From: GCA-002050365 sp038235165
GTDB lineage: Bacteria; Acidobacteriota; Blastocatellia; Pyrinomonadales; Pyrinomonadaceae
Direction: 5' to 3'
Length of the DNA: 64,000 bases
Assembly (NCBI GenBank): GCA_038235165.1
Contig: JBBSUG010000024.1
Location: 1 to 64,000 of the forward strand
In this document: positions 35,901 through 44,314 of the stretch, piece by piece
Numbering within the stretch: the stretch's first letter is position 1
Layout: the number at the start of each line of letters is the position of its first letter
The notes under the pieces: generated by a model
What the model saw: the letters and a program-made list of their open reading frames with translations, nothing else
Told to the model about the DNA's origin: nothing
Database searches by the model: none
Position numbers and translations under genes: made by a program

Positions 35901-36176
35901 CTCCTGAGTTTTCGCGGTGAAAAGCCCGTCACCCGCAAATCTTCGCACGAGTCCGAGTGCGCCGCGAATCGTTTTATCAAAGCGTTTTTCGTCGGACAAT
36001 TCGTTGACCAATTCCTGCCCGGACACGATAATAACGACCCGCTTGCGAAAAACCATCCGGTAAATCGGACCGTATTCGCGGGCGAGACGAATCATATCCT
36101 GCACCGGTTCGCCCGCACTCAAATCGAGCATATTGCCGAGCAGAAATTTTTGCGGCGGTTGCGGAATTCGCTCCAT
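32943..36176 (-). CDS. Self-sufficient cytochrome P450 / NADPH-P450 reductase (CYP102-type)
   Basis: A 1077-residue fusion like P450-BM3, a fatty-acid hydroxylase. The P450 part (1-455) has AGHETTS (266-272), EXXR in ETLR and the haem loop FGNGQRACIG with C407. The segment GDGLFTAKT matches the BM3 active-site region. A linker (about 458-498) is encoded by a word-like inverted repeat. The FMN flavodoxin domain follows (LYGSNMGTAEEIA, about 502-640), then the FAD/NADPH domain with RYYSISSSP, GPGTGIAPFRGF and CGDAGRMAPDV. It lies 27 bp upstream of the WS/DGAT gene, suggesting a shared lipid substrate. Confidence 0.95.
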   Translation of the reverse strand: MERIPQPPQKFLLGNMLDLSAGEPVQDMIRLAREYGPIYRMVFRKRVVIIVSGQELVNELSDEKRFDKTIRGALGLVRRFAGDGLFTAKTQEPNWSKAHNILLPNFSHNAMLGYHPMMLDIAEQMISKWARLNADEEIDVVRDMTSLTVDTIGLCGFGYRFNSFYHDAEHPFVRQMANALSTSMDELRDMPGEKMVQHKRDRLFQEDINGMNEIVDRIIKERRADSADSVEKHDLLSYMLSGVDKKTGGRLDDLNIRYQVITFLIAGHETTSGMLSFVIYELLKSPDVLARAYEEVDRVLGRDYSQQPTYAQVNQLTYIGQILKETLRLFPTAPAFALVPYEDTILGGKYKIKRDHQINVLLPMLHRDPSVWGENAEVFNPDNFTTEHEASLPPNAYKPFGNGQRACIGRQFAIQEATLVIGMILQRFELINHTNYIDLKIKETLTMKPEGLKIKVRTRPSTVLSALSLVPSSPRDTFDNKITAKPETKDKGQSTKHNTPLLVLYGSNMGTAEEIARRIAQDAEENGFAVKIAALDDYAGRLPKDGLTFIAASSYNGAPPDNAAAFYDWLKNTNQSLDGVTYAVFGCGNRDWASTFQAVPRFFDERLAQLGARRFYAHGEGDARDDFERQFQNWFQPLRKLIGKELNLQFEVDEGSKQLYKLEIVPGAQMSGFVDSFGAKSLRVLTNRELLKKTGEHPSERSTRHIELELPETVSYNVGDHLGVIPQNSENLIERVAARFGFERETYIRLRKQANRKTFLPIEQTISVYRLLRDYVELQEVATRQQIKTLAEYTDCPPHKIQMLALVGDDEQTAARYREEILDKRKSALDLLEEYPACALPFEIYLETLPPLRPRYYSISSSPLENPQLTSITVAVVESSACSGHGTFRGVCTNYLAHKNESSQIYAFVKDTKAVFGLPDDLTTPIIMIGPGTGIAPFRGFLQERHQLKKQGKEIGDALLFFGCRHPQQDFIYEDELREFEKQGIVQLSTCFSRVEGHEKCYVQNEMYTRRDEVWQLLEAGAIIYICGDAGRMAPDVRRTFAAIYIEKTGKSIAEAENWLNELTADNRYRLDVWAFN
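34689..34790. repeat. GTGCTTTGTCC inverted word repeat in the P450-reductase linker
   Basis: A near-perfect 21-bp inverted repeat (34690-34710 with 34766-34786) built from TTTGTCC/GGACAAA words, entirely inside the coding sequence. It encodes the Ser/Lys/Thr linker between haem and FMN domains and could fold in the mRNA. Confidence 0.7.
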
Positions 36177-36189
36177 AAAAGTAATTATG

Positions 36190-36253
36190 AATTACGAATT
36201 TCAAATTACGATTTCTATCGAATCCTGACATTCGTAGTTTGAAATTCGTAATT
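36190..36253 (-). terminator. AATTACGAATT word-repeat hairpin downstream of the GNAT gene
   Basis: A 22-bp inverted repeat with one mismatch (36190-36211 with 36232-36253). It begins in the GNAT stop codon and ends 14 bp before the P450 start. It could end the GNAT transcript. Confidence 0.55.
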
Positions 36254-36819
36254 TAAAAAGTCAGTCCCGTGACATCGTAAGTCATTACGACCAAATCATT
36301 TGTACGGTTATTGCGGTCAATTACGAAATCAGCGAGCAGTGCTTCAGCGTTGAAACCCAATCGCTCGAAAACGGCAATCGCGCTCTTTTGACCGGCAGCC
36401 ATTCGTGCGACGATTTTCTGCAAACCGAACCCTTCGGCAACACTGAAAATCTCGCTTGCCAGCAGATTTCCCAAACCCAAACCACGCGCTTCGGGACTGA
36501 CCAATAATTGAATCTCGCCGAGATGCCGCGTCCACGTCAGATTATTGCGAATCAGCGTACCGTGTCCGAGCAGTTTCCCGTTCGCTTCGGCGAAAATCGT
36601 CACTACGCGGTTCGTCTCCAAATCGCTTACCCACGCGTCAACCGCTTCCCGTTCAGTGATGTCCACCGACAAAAACAGCAAATCGTCGGCGGGCAGCGAA
36701 CGCGCAAATGCTAACAGCGCGTCGCGGTCAGCAGGCTGCATCAAACGCAGCGTGATTTTCCGGTCTTTCAGCGTCGCCGTCTGCGGGTAATGTTTCTTTG
36801 AAACTGATGTTTTAGCCAT
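36253..36819 (-). CDS. GNAT family N-acetyltransferase
   Basis: A 188-residue acetyltransferase with a 15-residue polar N-terminal extension. The acetyl-CoA loop is SPEARGLGLGNLLASEIF (RGLGLG), with GEIQLLVSPEARG before it and AVFERLGF as the later motif. The substrate is unknown. It is the next gene upstream of the P450 fusion on the same strand, but a strong hairpin separates them. Confidence 0.85.
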   Translation of the reverse strand: MAKTSVSKKHYPQTATLKDRKITLRLMQPADRDALLAFARSLPADDLLFLSVDITEREAVDAWVSDLETNRVVTIFAEANGKLLGHGTLIRNNLTWTRHLGEIQLLVSPEARGLGLGNLLASEIFSVAEGFGLQKIVARMAAGQKSAIAVFERLGFNAEALLADFVIDRNNRTNDLVVMTYDVTGLTF

Positions 36820-36906
36820 TAGTTCTCCAGTCTGTTTTTAAAAGTTAGGTCGGGGAATTATATATGCGAACGGGAACTTGAAACAAATGCAGAAAATAAT
36901 TTGATT

Positions 36907-36947
36907 AATAACCGGAGCGTAAGCGTATCGCTTGCGCTCCGGTTATT
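36907..36947 (-). terminator. Perfect-type hairpin after the radical SAM gene
   Basis: A 19-bp stem (36907-36925 with 36929-36947, one G-U) with a 3-nt loop, about 45 bp after the radical SAM stop. The core CCGGAGCG...CGCTCCGG resembles the ends of the TIR elements at 60 and 63 kb. Confidence 0.65.
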
Positions 36948-36992
36948 GAATTTTCACTGAATAACTAATCTAAAACTTTGCCGTTTGAATCA

Positions 36993-38879
36993 TTAAACAG
37001 CAACAGATAAACTCCGCGGCTTTCTCAAACTCTGCAATTGCACGAGTCCTGCCGGCGCATCAGCCAGCCACGTTGTCGGGCAAACGCCGCAGGTGGTGCA
37101 TTTTTCGACTGCCGGACACGGTTTTGAAGAAAGCGAGGCTTGCGATTTTTCGTGTTCGGTTTTCAAAAAATCAAAAGATAATCCCGTATCAACAATTGAC
37201 CATGGCAAAAATTCGTCGTAACTGCGATTGCGCGAAGTGTGAAAAGCCGCGTCAATGCCGGTTTCACGTAATGCTTCCTTCAAATTTCCTTTGTTTCTCG
37301 CGGCTGATTCGATAACTCTCGAAATAGTGCGGTCGCCGGAAGAAAACAGAGCCTGTTCGTGGGCGATTCGTGCGCTCATTGCGCGGACTTCGACGTTCGG
37401 GATTTTCGCTAAATTTTTGCTAACCCATTTCAGACGGTTTTTTAATTCCTTTTCATCGCACACCGCATCCCACTGGAACGGCGTGTTCGGTTTCGGCACG
37501 AGTCCGTTTAATGACGGAATGATTTTCCCGGCGCGTCCGAATCGTTTTCCGGCTTCGAGCATTCGGTCTTTAATGCGCTCGACCAATACGAGCATTTCTT
37601 CCAAATCTTCCTGCGTTTCCGTCGGCAATCCGACCATTAAATAAAGTTTGACGGTCAGCATTCCCCGATCAAACACCGCGCCGCAGATGTCCACGATTTC
37701 GTCGTTCGTCAAATTTTTGTTGATAACGCGGCGCAGTCTGTCCGAGCCGGTTTCGGGCGCAACGGCGATTTGCTGATCGTTCGATTCGACGAGCGCGTCG
37801 AGTAATTCTTCGGAAATTTGGTCTAAACGCAGCGATGAAACGGTAATTTTATACTCCATTTTTCGCAATTCACTTAGAATCGTCGAGATTTCCGGGTGAT
37901 CGCAAACAGCTGTCGAAACGAGTCCGATTTTGTTGGTTTTGCTGCGCCATTCGCTCGCCTTTGCCAAAATATCCCGTGCCGGAACGACGCGCGGCGGATA
38001 GTAATTGTAACCCGCCCAACAAAAACGACAGCCCTGCGAACAGCCGCGCGAAATTTCAATCAATAATCTGTCGCCCATTTCCGCTCCCGGCGACCAAACG
38101 GCGGTTGACGGTGCGAAAACGTCCTGATTCATCAGGTAATCAATCACTTCGACTTCGTTGCGTTTGATTGCGCGGCGCAAAGTTCCTTCTTTCGGATTCG
38201 CGGCGGCAAGTGCGCGTCCGACTCGTTTTGGCACGCCTTCTTCGGTCGGAATATAATCGAAAACCGTTCCGTCGTCGTTGTAGATCACGTTGTAAAGCGA
38301 CGGAATATAAAAGCCGCGCCCGATTTTGGCGAGATTGAGCAGAATATCTTCTTTATTGCCGTGTTCCAAAATCGCGTCAACCAATTGAAACGCGAGAATT
38401 TCGCCTTCGCCGACGGCGATAATGTCAGTGAAATCGGCAATTGGTTCGGGATTCAAAAAAGAAGCCGCGCCGCCCATCACGATTAGCGGATGAAAATGAT
38501 TTCTGTCTTTCGACCAAACTGGAATCTGTGACATTTGCAGCATTCGCGCCATATTCAGATAATCAGTTTCAAACGAAATCGAAAATGCGACGACATCGAA
38601 ATCTTTGATCGGCGTTTGTGTTTCCAGCGAAAGCAACGGCGTGCGCGATTTTTCGTATTCGCGCATTTCAAAATCGTCGGGCAGAAAAACTCTCTCGCAC
38701 GAAACTTCGGGGATTTTGTTGAAAAGTTCGTACATCGTGTGGAGTCCGAGATTCGCCATTCCGACGGCGTGAGTGTTCGGGTAACACAGTGCAATGCGGA
38801 GCTGCGCGCCGTGCTTGATCGTCCAGCCTTCTTCTTGTTCTAACTTCTTCTTGTAACTTTCGACTATCTTTTTGCTCAT
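36993..38879 (-). CDS. B12-binding radical SAM protein, TIGR03960-like
   Basis: A 628-residue protein. The N-terminal part (about 20-230) is the cobalamin-binding-like domain (CYPNTHAVGMANLGLHTMYE). The radical SAM domain has the cluster motif CSQGCRFC with C280, C284 and C287, then GYNYYPPRVVP. Usual members continue into a DUF2344 partner, which is absent here. The C-terminus instead has an extra Cys cluster (C588, C594, C597, C600: CPAVEKCTTCGVC) that could hold another iron-sulfur centre. The reaction is not known; some relatives are linked to tRNA or RNase G-associated loci. Confidence 0.85.
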   Translation of the reverse strand: MSKKIVESYKKKLEQEEGWTIKHGAQLRIALCYPNTHAVGMANLGLHTMYELFNKIPEVSCERVFLPDDFEMREYEKSRTPLLSLETQTPIKDFDVVAFSISFETDYLNMARMLQMSQIPVWSKDRNHFHPLIVMGGAASFLNPEPIADFTDIIAVGEGEILAFQLVDAILEHGNKEDILLNLAKIGRGFYIPSLYNVIYNDDGTVFDYIPTEEGVPKRVGRALAAANPKEGTLRRAIKRNEVEVIDYLMNQDVFAPSTAVWSPGAEMGDRLLIEISRGCSQGCRFCWAGYNYYPPRVVPARDILAKASEWRSKTNKIGLVSTAVCDHPEISTILSELRKMEYKITVSSLRLDQISEELLDALVESNDQQIAVAPETGSDRLRRVINKNLTNDEIVDICGAVFDRGMLTVKLYLMVGLPTETQEDLEEMLVLVERIKDRMLEAGKRFGRAGKIIPSLNGLVPKPNTPFQWDAVCDEKELKNRLKWVSKNLAKIPNVEVRAMSARIAHEQALFSSGDRTISRVIESAARNKGNLKEALRETGIDAAFHTSRNRSYDEFLPWSIVDTGLSFDFLKTEHEKSQASLSSKPCPAVEKCTTCGVCPTTWLADAPAGLVQLQSLRKPRSLSVAV

Positions 38880-38984
38880 AAAAACTTTAATTATAACCGA
38901 TTTAGCTCAATTGTGTAAGCTAAATTGGTTGTATGTTCAAATTTTTAGATGCTGAAAATACAAGTTGATGCGATTAATTTTCTT

Positions 38985-39875
38985 TTACAACTTGATTGCT
39001 TGAACTTTATAGCCTTTTGCTCTCAGCAAATTCAAAACTCCGGTTTTACCGCCCAAATGTCCCGCGCCGACAGCAATAAACGAAGATTTTTCCTTGACGG
39101 CTTTTTCGATTTTCGGAATCCAAGCAGTATTTCTTTTGTCCAGAAGATTTGTTTGAAACGCGGGATCATCTTTCATCTGTGTCTCCATATACTCGAAAAG
39201 TTTATCCGTGTTTTGAGTTTTATAAATTTCGAGCAATTTCTTGAATTCGGCAGAAGATTTCTCCGGCTCTAAAGCTGTTTGATATAAACCGTCCGCCTGC
39301 TTTTTCAAAGGAATCGAGTCTATCGTGGCTGCTTGAACTGCCACTGTTTCCAAACCTTCAACCGGTTTTTGCTTTGTTTGAGCATACTGCAAAAACGATA
39401 AATCATAAGAATTCGCCTGACTGCAACCCAAAAATTTCGGGCTTGTAATAGCCATTATCTGCAAGAACAAAGGTTTGATGTTTTTAAAATTTTCAATCGG
39501 CGCACCCAAAGCGTTTTGCACCAATTTGCCGACTTTAGCGTATTTTTCTTCGGTGTAAAAATCATTGAGCGTTTTCCCGTCCGCCAAAAAAGGCATTTTT
39601 CCAATAGACTGCAATTCCGCCAGATCATCAAAATCCACTTCTAAAAACAATTGCTCAGTTTTATCAATATAATTGGTCAATTTTTCCGCCTGAATCATCT
39701 CGCCTGAACAAATTATGTGGAAAGTTCCGAACAAGTACGAAGGTTTTTTCAAACCGTTTCCGCTAATTTCATAAAGCAACGCGGAATTTTCTGCAGGTTT
39801 CATCGTTTGCGCGTGAATTGTCGAAAAAACCGCAAACAAAGCCAATAACATAACGACCAATAAACTTTTTTTCAT
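38985..39875 (-). CDS. TraB/GumN family protein, exported
   Basis: A 296-residue protein. The ATG at 39875 is chosen over an upstream codon because AGGAGG lies right before it and it opens a signal peptide (MKKSLLVVMLLALFAVFS). The TraB/GumN signature is present: LLYEISGNGLKKPSYLFGTFH at the start and a second GxxH-type motif (FIAVGAGHLGG) near the end. This fold is a putative membrane-linked metalloprotease of the TIKI type; the two His-containing motifs would bind the metal. It is divergent from the ECF sigma gene. Confidence 0.88.
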   Translation of the reverse strand: MKKSLLVVMLLALFAVFSTIHAQTMKPAENSALLYEISGNGLKKPSYLFGTFHIICSGEMIQAEKLTNYIDKTEQLFLEVDFDDLAELQSIGKMPFLADGKTLNDFYTEEKYAKVGKLVQNALGAPIENFKNIKPLFLQIMAITSPKFLGCSQANSYDLSFLQYAQTKQKPVEGLETVAVQAATIDSIPLKKQADGLYQTALEPEKSSAEFKKLLEIYKTQNTDKLFEYMETQMKDDPAFQTNLLDKRNTAWIPKIEKAVKEKSSFIAVGAGHLGGKTGVLNLLRAKGYKVQAIKL

Positions 39876-40001
39876 TGTAGACCTCCTGTATAGCATTACT
39901 CTGGATTTTTTCATCCGCTATAAATTAGTCATCGGACTTTGAAAAAAATCACAATTTTTGAAAAATGTGATTTTCACGGAAGATTTTTTACTAATAGATT
40001 G

Positions 40002-40484
40002 ATGAAGTCGGAATTCGAGAAAACAATTCGTGAAAACGGGAAAATCCTGCACAAGTTTTGCCATATTTACACGGATGACCGTACGGAATATGAAGAGTTG
40101 TTTCAGGAAATGATGATTCAAATCTGGCGTTCACTCGAAAAATTTCGCGGCGATGCAAAGGTTTCGACGTTTATTTATCGAATCTGCATCAACACGGCGT
40201 TAGGTTTTCGGGCGAAACTGAACGATTCAAAAACAAAATTTGATCCGCTTGACGGAAAGATTTTTGCGTCGCAGGAAAAAGACAAAGTTCAAGATGAAAA
40301 TTTGCAAAAAATATACGCCGCGATTCGTGAATTGAAACCGATTGAACGGGCGATTGTTGGTTTGTATTTGGACGAGAAATCTTATGAAGAAATAGCCGAG
40401 ATTCTGGGAATTTCCAAAACAAATGTGGCGACTCGCCTGATGCGTTTGAAAAAGAAACTTATCGAGAGGTTCAACAATGAATGA
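40002..40484 (+). CDS. ECF-type RNA polymerase sigma factor
   Basis: A 160-residue sigma-70 family factor with region 2 (EELFQEMMIQIWRSLEKFRG, then STFIYRICIN) and region 4 (LKPIERAIVGLYLDEKSYEE, ISKTNVATRLMRLKKKL). The ATG at 40002 is used because the open frame upstream is not conserved-looking. It overlaps the next gene, a membrane protein, by 8 bp; such pairs usually form sigma/anti-sigma couples. Confidence 0.9.
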   Translation: MKSEFEKTIRENGKILHKFCHIYTDDRTEYEELFQEMMIQIWRSLEKFRGDAKVSTFIYRICINTALGFRAKLNDSKTKFDPLDGKIFASQEKDKVQDENLQKIYAAIRELKPIERAIVGLYLDEKSYEEIAEILGISKTNVATRLMRLKKKLIERFNNE

Positions 40485-41106
40485 ACAAGAATTAAAAGAA
40501 ATCTGGAAAAACGCGGATTTGCAGGACATACCGAAAATAGATTTTGAAAAAGTTCAAAAAAATATGCTCGGCTGGCACGGCAAACTACGTCGAAAAATCG
40601 AGTTGGATTTTCTATCAGGCACTTTGATACTTGTTATCTGGTTGGTTTTGATAATCCTTTTTCCTACTGCAATTTATCCTCTACCGTTCTTTTTGATAAT
40701 GTATTTTTGGTATTATTGGATACTTTGGACAATATATCGAGGCAAAACAAAAGCGCAAGATGTCACAAGTACGCGGAAATACTTGGAGGATAAAGCGGCA
40801 AAATTAACCAAACTTTTTCGCGGTTCTCGCATCGTCACTTCGCTTATATTGTATCCTTGTATTCTGGCAACGTATTACGCTACGTTATCCAGCAATCGGT
40901 TTACGTCAATATTTGTTGATTACGAGGTTCTTTCCAAAGATCGCGTTTTATTATATCTTGCTTTGGCACCTTACGCGTTTCTGATTGTCGCTGGCGCGGT
41001 ATTGGTTATAGTTGCAATAATTTTTAATGAAACTGTTATGGGAAAATATTATCTGCCATCACTAGACCGCGTTAAAGAGTTGATTGAACAGTTGGATTCT
41101 GAATAA
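40477..41106 (+). CDS. Membrane protein coupled to ECF sigma, putative anti-sigma
   Basis: A 209-residue protein with a 40-residue cytoplasmic N-terminus (MNEQELKEIWKNADLQDIPK) and four TM helices in two pairs (about 46-62, 67-88, 127-145 and 165-190). The N-terminal segment resembles the sigma-binding part of anti-sigma factors, though no zinc motif is present. Its overlap with the sigma gene supports the role. Function is inferred from context. Confidence 0.6.
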   Translation: MNEQELKEIWKNADLQDIPKIDFEKVQKNMLGWHGKLRRKIELDFLSGTLILVIWLVLIILFPTAIYPLPFFLIMYFWYYWILWTIYRGKTKAQDVTSTRKYLEDKAAKLTKLFRGSRIVTSLILYPCILATYYATLSSNRFTSIFVDYEVLSKDRVLLYLALAPYAFLIVAGAVLVIVAIIFNETVMGKYYLPSLDRVKELIEQLDSE

Positions 41107-41192
41107 TAATTTAAGTGAATTTTACTCGCAAATTTTCATTTTTGCCGTATTTATAATATCTTTGAGAAACGCTGAGTTGAACGGAGAAATAT

Positions 41193-41648
41193 ATGCTGAC
41201 AAATTCACTAATCGAACTTTTTGAACGCGATTTGAACAAACTAATCAAAGAAATAAATTCATACGAAAATGAAGAAGATTTGTGGACCAAAACCGATGAC
41301 ATTCCAAATTCGGCGGGTAATTTATGTCTTCATTTAATCGGGAATCTGAATCATTACATCGGCGCGACGCTCAGCGATTCGGGTTATGAGAGAAAGCGCG
41401 ACGCGGAATTTTCAACCAAGCACATTTCCCGCAACGAATTAAGTTCAAATATAGAAAATACGATTGAGGTTGTTAAAAACTCCTTGAATAATTTATCGGA
41501 TGATGATTTGGAAAAACCATATCCGCTTCAAGAAGGACACGAACCGTCAAAAACAAATTCTGCGCTGCTGAAAATTTTAGCGCATTTCAGCTATCATCTC
41601 GGACAGATAAATTATCATCGAAGACTGCTTACTAATGGCAAAAAATGA
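41193..41648 (+). CDS. DinB/DUF1572-like four-helix protein
   Basis: A 151-residue protein of the DinB superfamily. Helices carry the His residues of a likely metal site: H in LCLHLIGNLNHYIG (about 46 and 53) and HFSYHLGQINYH near 130-140. Members include thiol-dependent metal enzymes, but most have no known reaction. It stands alone between small genes. Confidence 0.78.
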   Translation: MLTNSLIELFERDLNKLIKEINSYENEEDLWTKTDDIPNSAGNLCLHLIGNLNHYIGATLSDSGYERKRDAEFSTKHISRNELSSNIENTIEVVKNSLNNLSDDDLEKPYPLQEGHEPSKTNSALLKILAHFSYHLGQINYHRRLLTNGKK

Positions 41649-41705
41649 ATTTAGTATTTACAGCGAGATAATATCTTTGGGCTTGGAATAATAGCCGCAT
41701 TTACA

Positions 41706-42365
41706 ATGTTGAATTGGATAAAAAACAAACTCGGCGTTCTCAAAGAACCGAACGAAGAAACAACCGATTATGATTTTCGCTGGTATGAAGTCGGCGATGA
41801 AGAAAACCCATTTAACAAACGAGTTTTGGACATCCGTCCGTTCACCCACAGCGTTATTTCCGGCTCTACCGATGTCTTTGGCTCAGCCTTTGGAGTAATG
41901 CGGCAGTCTGACGGCAAAAATCACATCGGGCAGAAAATTGAAAACGAAAATTTTATCGAAACAAATCTCGAATATCCGCACAATGGGGAAATGCTCGATG
42001 GCGTTATTTTCAAATCCGAAGAAATGGAATGTAAATGGGATATTTATATTTACGACAACTGTTTCTATTTCGCCCGGAGTTGGTCAGGCGAATTGTGGTT
42101 CAAGGCACAAGCTGAATTTTCAGATAACAAATTGTTAATCAAGAAAATCTTTTTCGATGAAGAAGGATACAATGAAGAAGTTGTTAACGATGTGCATTTC
42201 TTGATGAAATCCCACGCTTTCAATCAGCCGTTTCCGCACAAAATTCTCGATCTGTCCGGCAGCGAAATGCTTGTCGCGCAGGTTTCATTCAAACTGCACG
42301 GAAACAGAGCTTGCTACGCCTGTTTCGACGATATTACGGACACGACCATTACGAAATCTTTATGA
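41706..42365 (+). CDS. Hypothetical protein upstream of folC
   Basis: A 219-residue soluble protein with no signal peptide or TM segment. Aromatic-rich strands (KWDIYIYDNCFYFARSWSGE) suggest an all-beta fold. Its stop overlaps the folC start by four bases (ATGA), so translation is coupled. I do not recognise a family. Confidence 0.6.
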   Translation: MLNWIKNKLGVLKEPNEETTDYDFRWYEVGDEENPFNKRVLDIRPFTHSVISGSTDVFGSAFGVMRQSDGKNHIGQKIENENFIETNLEYPHNGEMLDGVIFKSEEMECKWDIYIYDNCFYFARSWSGELWFKAQAEFSDNKLLIKKIFFDEEGYNEEVVNDVHFLMKSHAFNQPFPHKILDLSGSEMLVAQVSFKLHGNRACYACFDDITDTTITKSL

Positions 42366-43642
42366 ACTTCGCCGAATCAACCGAATACCTCTACAATCTC
42401 GGCAATGAAGTTACGGCGATGAAACTCGGTCTTGAGAATATCGGAAAACTTCTTGCCGCACTGGGAAATCCAAACAACAATTATCTAAAAGTTCAGGTTG
42501 CAGGAACAAACGGCAAGGGTTCAGTGTGCGCGTTTTTGGAAGCGATTTGTGTTTCGGCGGGCATCAGAGTCGGAATGACGACTTCGCCGCATCTCGTTTC
42601 TGTGACGGAGAGAGTTAAAGTTAATGGGCGGGAAATCAGTGAAAAAGATTTTGCACGATATGCTTCAAAAATTAGAGAAATTGCTGAAAACTTAGTCGAA
42701 AAGGGCGAACTCGAAACCGTGCCGACATATTTTGAACAAGTGACGGCGATTGCTTTGCAGGCGTTCTCGGAAGCAAACATTAAACTGGCGATTTTGGAAA
42801 CCGGTTTGGGCGGACGCTTTGACGCGACGACTGCCGCCAATGCGGAAATTGTCGCAATTACGCCGATTGATTACGATCATCAGAATATTTTAGGAAATAC
42901 TTTGACGGAAATTGCGGGGGAAAAAGCGGCGACTATTCGGGCAGATATACAGGTTGTCATATCAAATCAGCCGAAAGAAGCGTTCGATGTGATTTTAGAC
43001 CGATGCGCCGAGTTTGGCATTTCGCCAAACTCGGCGGCGAATGTCGGAACGTTTAGCGAAAACGGAACAACGACTTTTCAAACTGCAAAAGCCGTTTATG
43101 AAAAAGTTCATCTGAATTTGGCAGGAAAACATCAGATCGAGAATGCAAAGGCGGCAATTTTGCTCGCCGAAATGCTGCCGGAAAAATTTAAAATTACGAA
43201 TGAACACATTGTCAAAGGTCTGCAAAACGCGACACACAAAGGACGACTCGAATTTTACAAAGATATTTTATTCGACGGAGCGCACAACATTGCGGGCGCG
43301 AAAGCGTTAAAAAATTACCTAGACGAATTTATCAACCAGCCGGTCACGATGGTTTTTGGCGCGATGCGCGATAAGGATTTATCCGAAATTGCCTCCGTAC
43401 TTTTTCCGCTCGCCGATAAGTTAATTTTAACCGTCCCCGATAATCCGCGTTCCATGGAAACTAAGGAGTTGTTAAAATTCGTGCCGAAAATTTTTGAAAA
43501 AGAAAATATTCTTACTGAAGAAACAGTTGAAAATGCCGTCAAAAAAGCGCGTGAAATATCGTCGGACAAGCATTTAATTTTGGTTACGGGGTCGCTTTAT
43601 TTGGTTGGCGAAGCGCAAATGTTTCTGCGAGAATCGTTCTAA
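42362..43642 (+). CDS. folC: Bifunctional folylpolyglutamate / dihydrofolate synthase
   Basis: A 426-residue Mur-ligase-type enzyme that adds glutamates to folates (and glutamate to dihydropteroate). The P-loop is AGTNGKGS (residues 47-54), followed by TSPHLVSVTERVKVNG, the ETGLGGRFDATTAA loop, the DYDHQNILGNT metal region and the C-terminal motif LFDGAHNIAGAKAL. The ATG at 42362 is preferred to an upstream codon for its overlap with the previous stop. Confidence 0.95.
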   Translation: MNFAESTEYLYNLGNEVTAMKLGLENIGKLLAALGNPNNNYLKVQVAGTNGKGSVCAFLEAICVSAGIRVGMTTSPHLVSVTERVKVNGREISEKDFARYASKIREIAENLVEKGELETVPTYFEQVTAIALQAFSEANIKLAILETGLGGRFDATTAANAEIVAITPIDYDHQNILGNTLTEIAGEKAATIRADIQVVISNQPKEAFDVILDRCAEFGISPNSAANVGTFSENGTTTFQTAKAVYEKVHLNLAGKHQIENAKAAILLAEMLPEKFKITNEHIVKGLQNATHKGRLEFYKDILFDGAHNIAGAKALKNYLDEFINQPVTMVFGAMRDKDLSEIASVLFPLADKLILTVPDNPRSMETKELLKFVPKIFEKENILTEETVENAVKKAREISSDKHLILVTGSLYLVGEAQMFLRESF

Positions 43643-43656
43643 ACGCAGAGGACTTT

Positions 43657-44238
43657 ATGAAAATTTTTAGAAAAGTTTTGGTGTTGGCGATTGTCATTTG
43701 CGGTATTTTTTCAACCGTTTCTTTCGCTCAAACGAGTGACAAACAACAGATTACAAATTTATCGCGCCGCGTGGTTGTGGCTTTGAAACAAAAGGATATG
43801 AAAATGCTTGCCGCCTCAGTTCATCCGAAAAAAGGACTACGATTTTCGCCTTACGGTTTCATCAATAAAGCAACAGATTTGGTTTTCAAAAAATCGCAGA
43901 TCAAAGACTTGAAAAACTCTCGAAAAGTTTACAATTGGGGCGATTACGATTCGGCTGATGAGGCGATTAAATCGAAATTTTCAGATTATTACGCGGAGTT
44001 TGTTTACGATAAAAATTTTGCAAATGCTCCGAACACCGGCTACAACAAAATTATCGGACAAGGCAACACGCTGATTAATCTCGGGAATCTTTATCCGAAT
44101 GCAAAATTTGTCGAATATAATTTTGCGGGAACTGAAAAATACGGCACAATGGATTGGAAATCACTGCGCTTAATTTTTGAAAAACAGGGAAGCCGTTGGT
44201 ATCTCGTCGGCATCAGCCACGACGGATGGACGATTTAA
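43657..44238 (+). CDS. Exported protein of unknown function
   Basis: A 193-residue protein with a signal peptide (hydrophobic 7-22, cleavage near SFAQ). The mature part has mixed alpha/beta character and ends in WYLVGISHDGWTI, reminiscent of NTF2-like folds. It follows folC by 14 bp and may be co-transcribed. No family is recognised. Confidence 0.55.
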   Translation: MKIFRKVLVLAIVICGIFSTVSFAQTSDKQQITNLSRRVVVALKQKDMKMLAASVHPKKGLRFSPYGFINKATDLVFKKSQIKDLKNSRKVYNWGDYDSADEAIKSKFSDYYAEFVYDKNFANAPNTGYNKIIGQGNTLINLGNLYPNAKFVEYNFAGTEKYGTMDWKSLRLIFEKQGSRWYLVGISHDGWTI

Positions 44239-44314
44239 AAAATTCGGTAACACGACATTTCACTTGTTTGACAAAAACCGACAACAGCGCGGAGCGTAAC
44301 ATCTTCTAAAATTT

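Noticed and set aside
40189..40529. Minus-strand frames inside the ECF sigma gene
   Set aside because: Shadows of a clear sigma-factor gene with no domain content.
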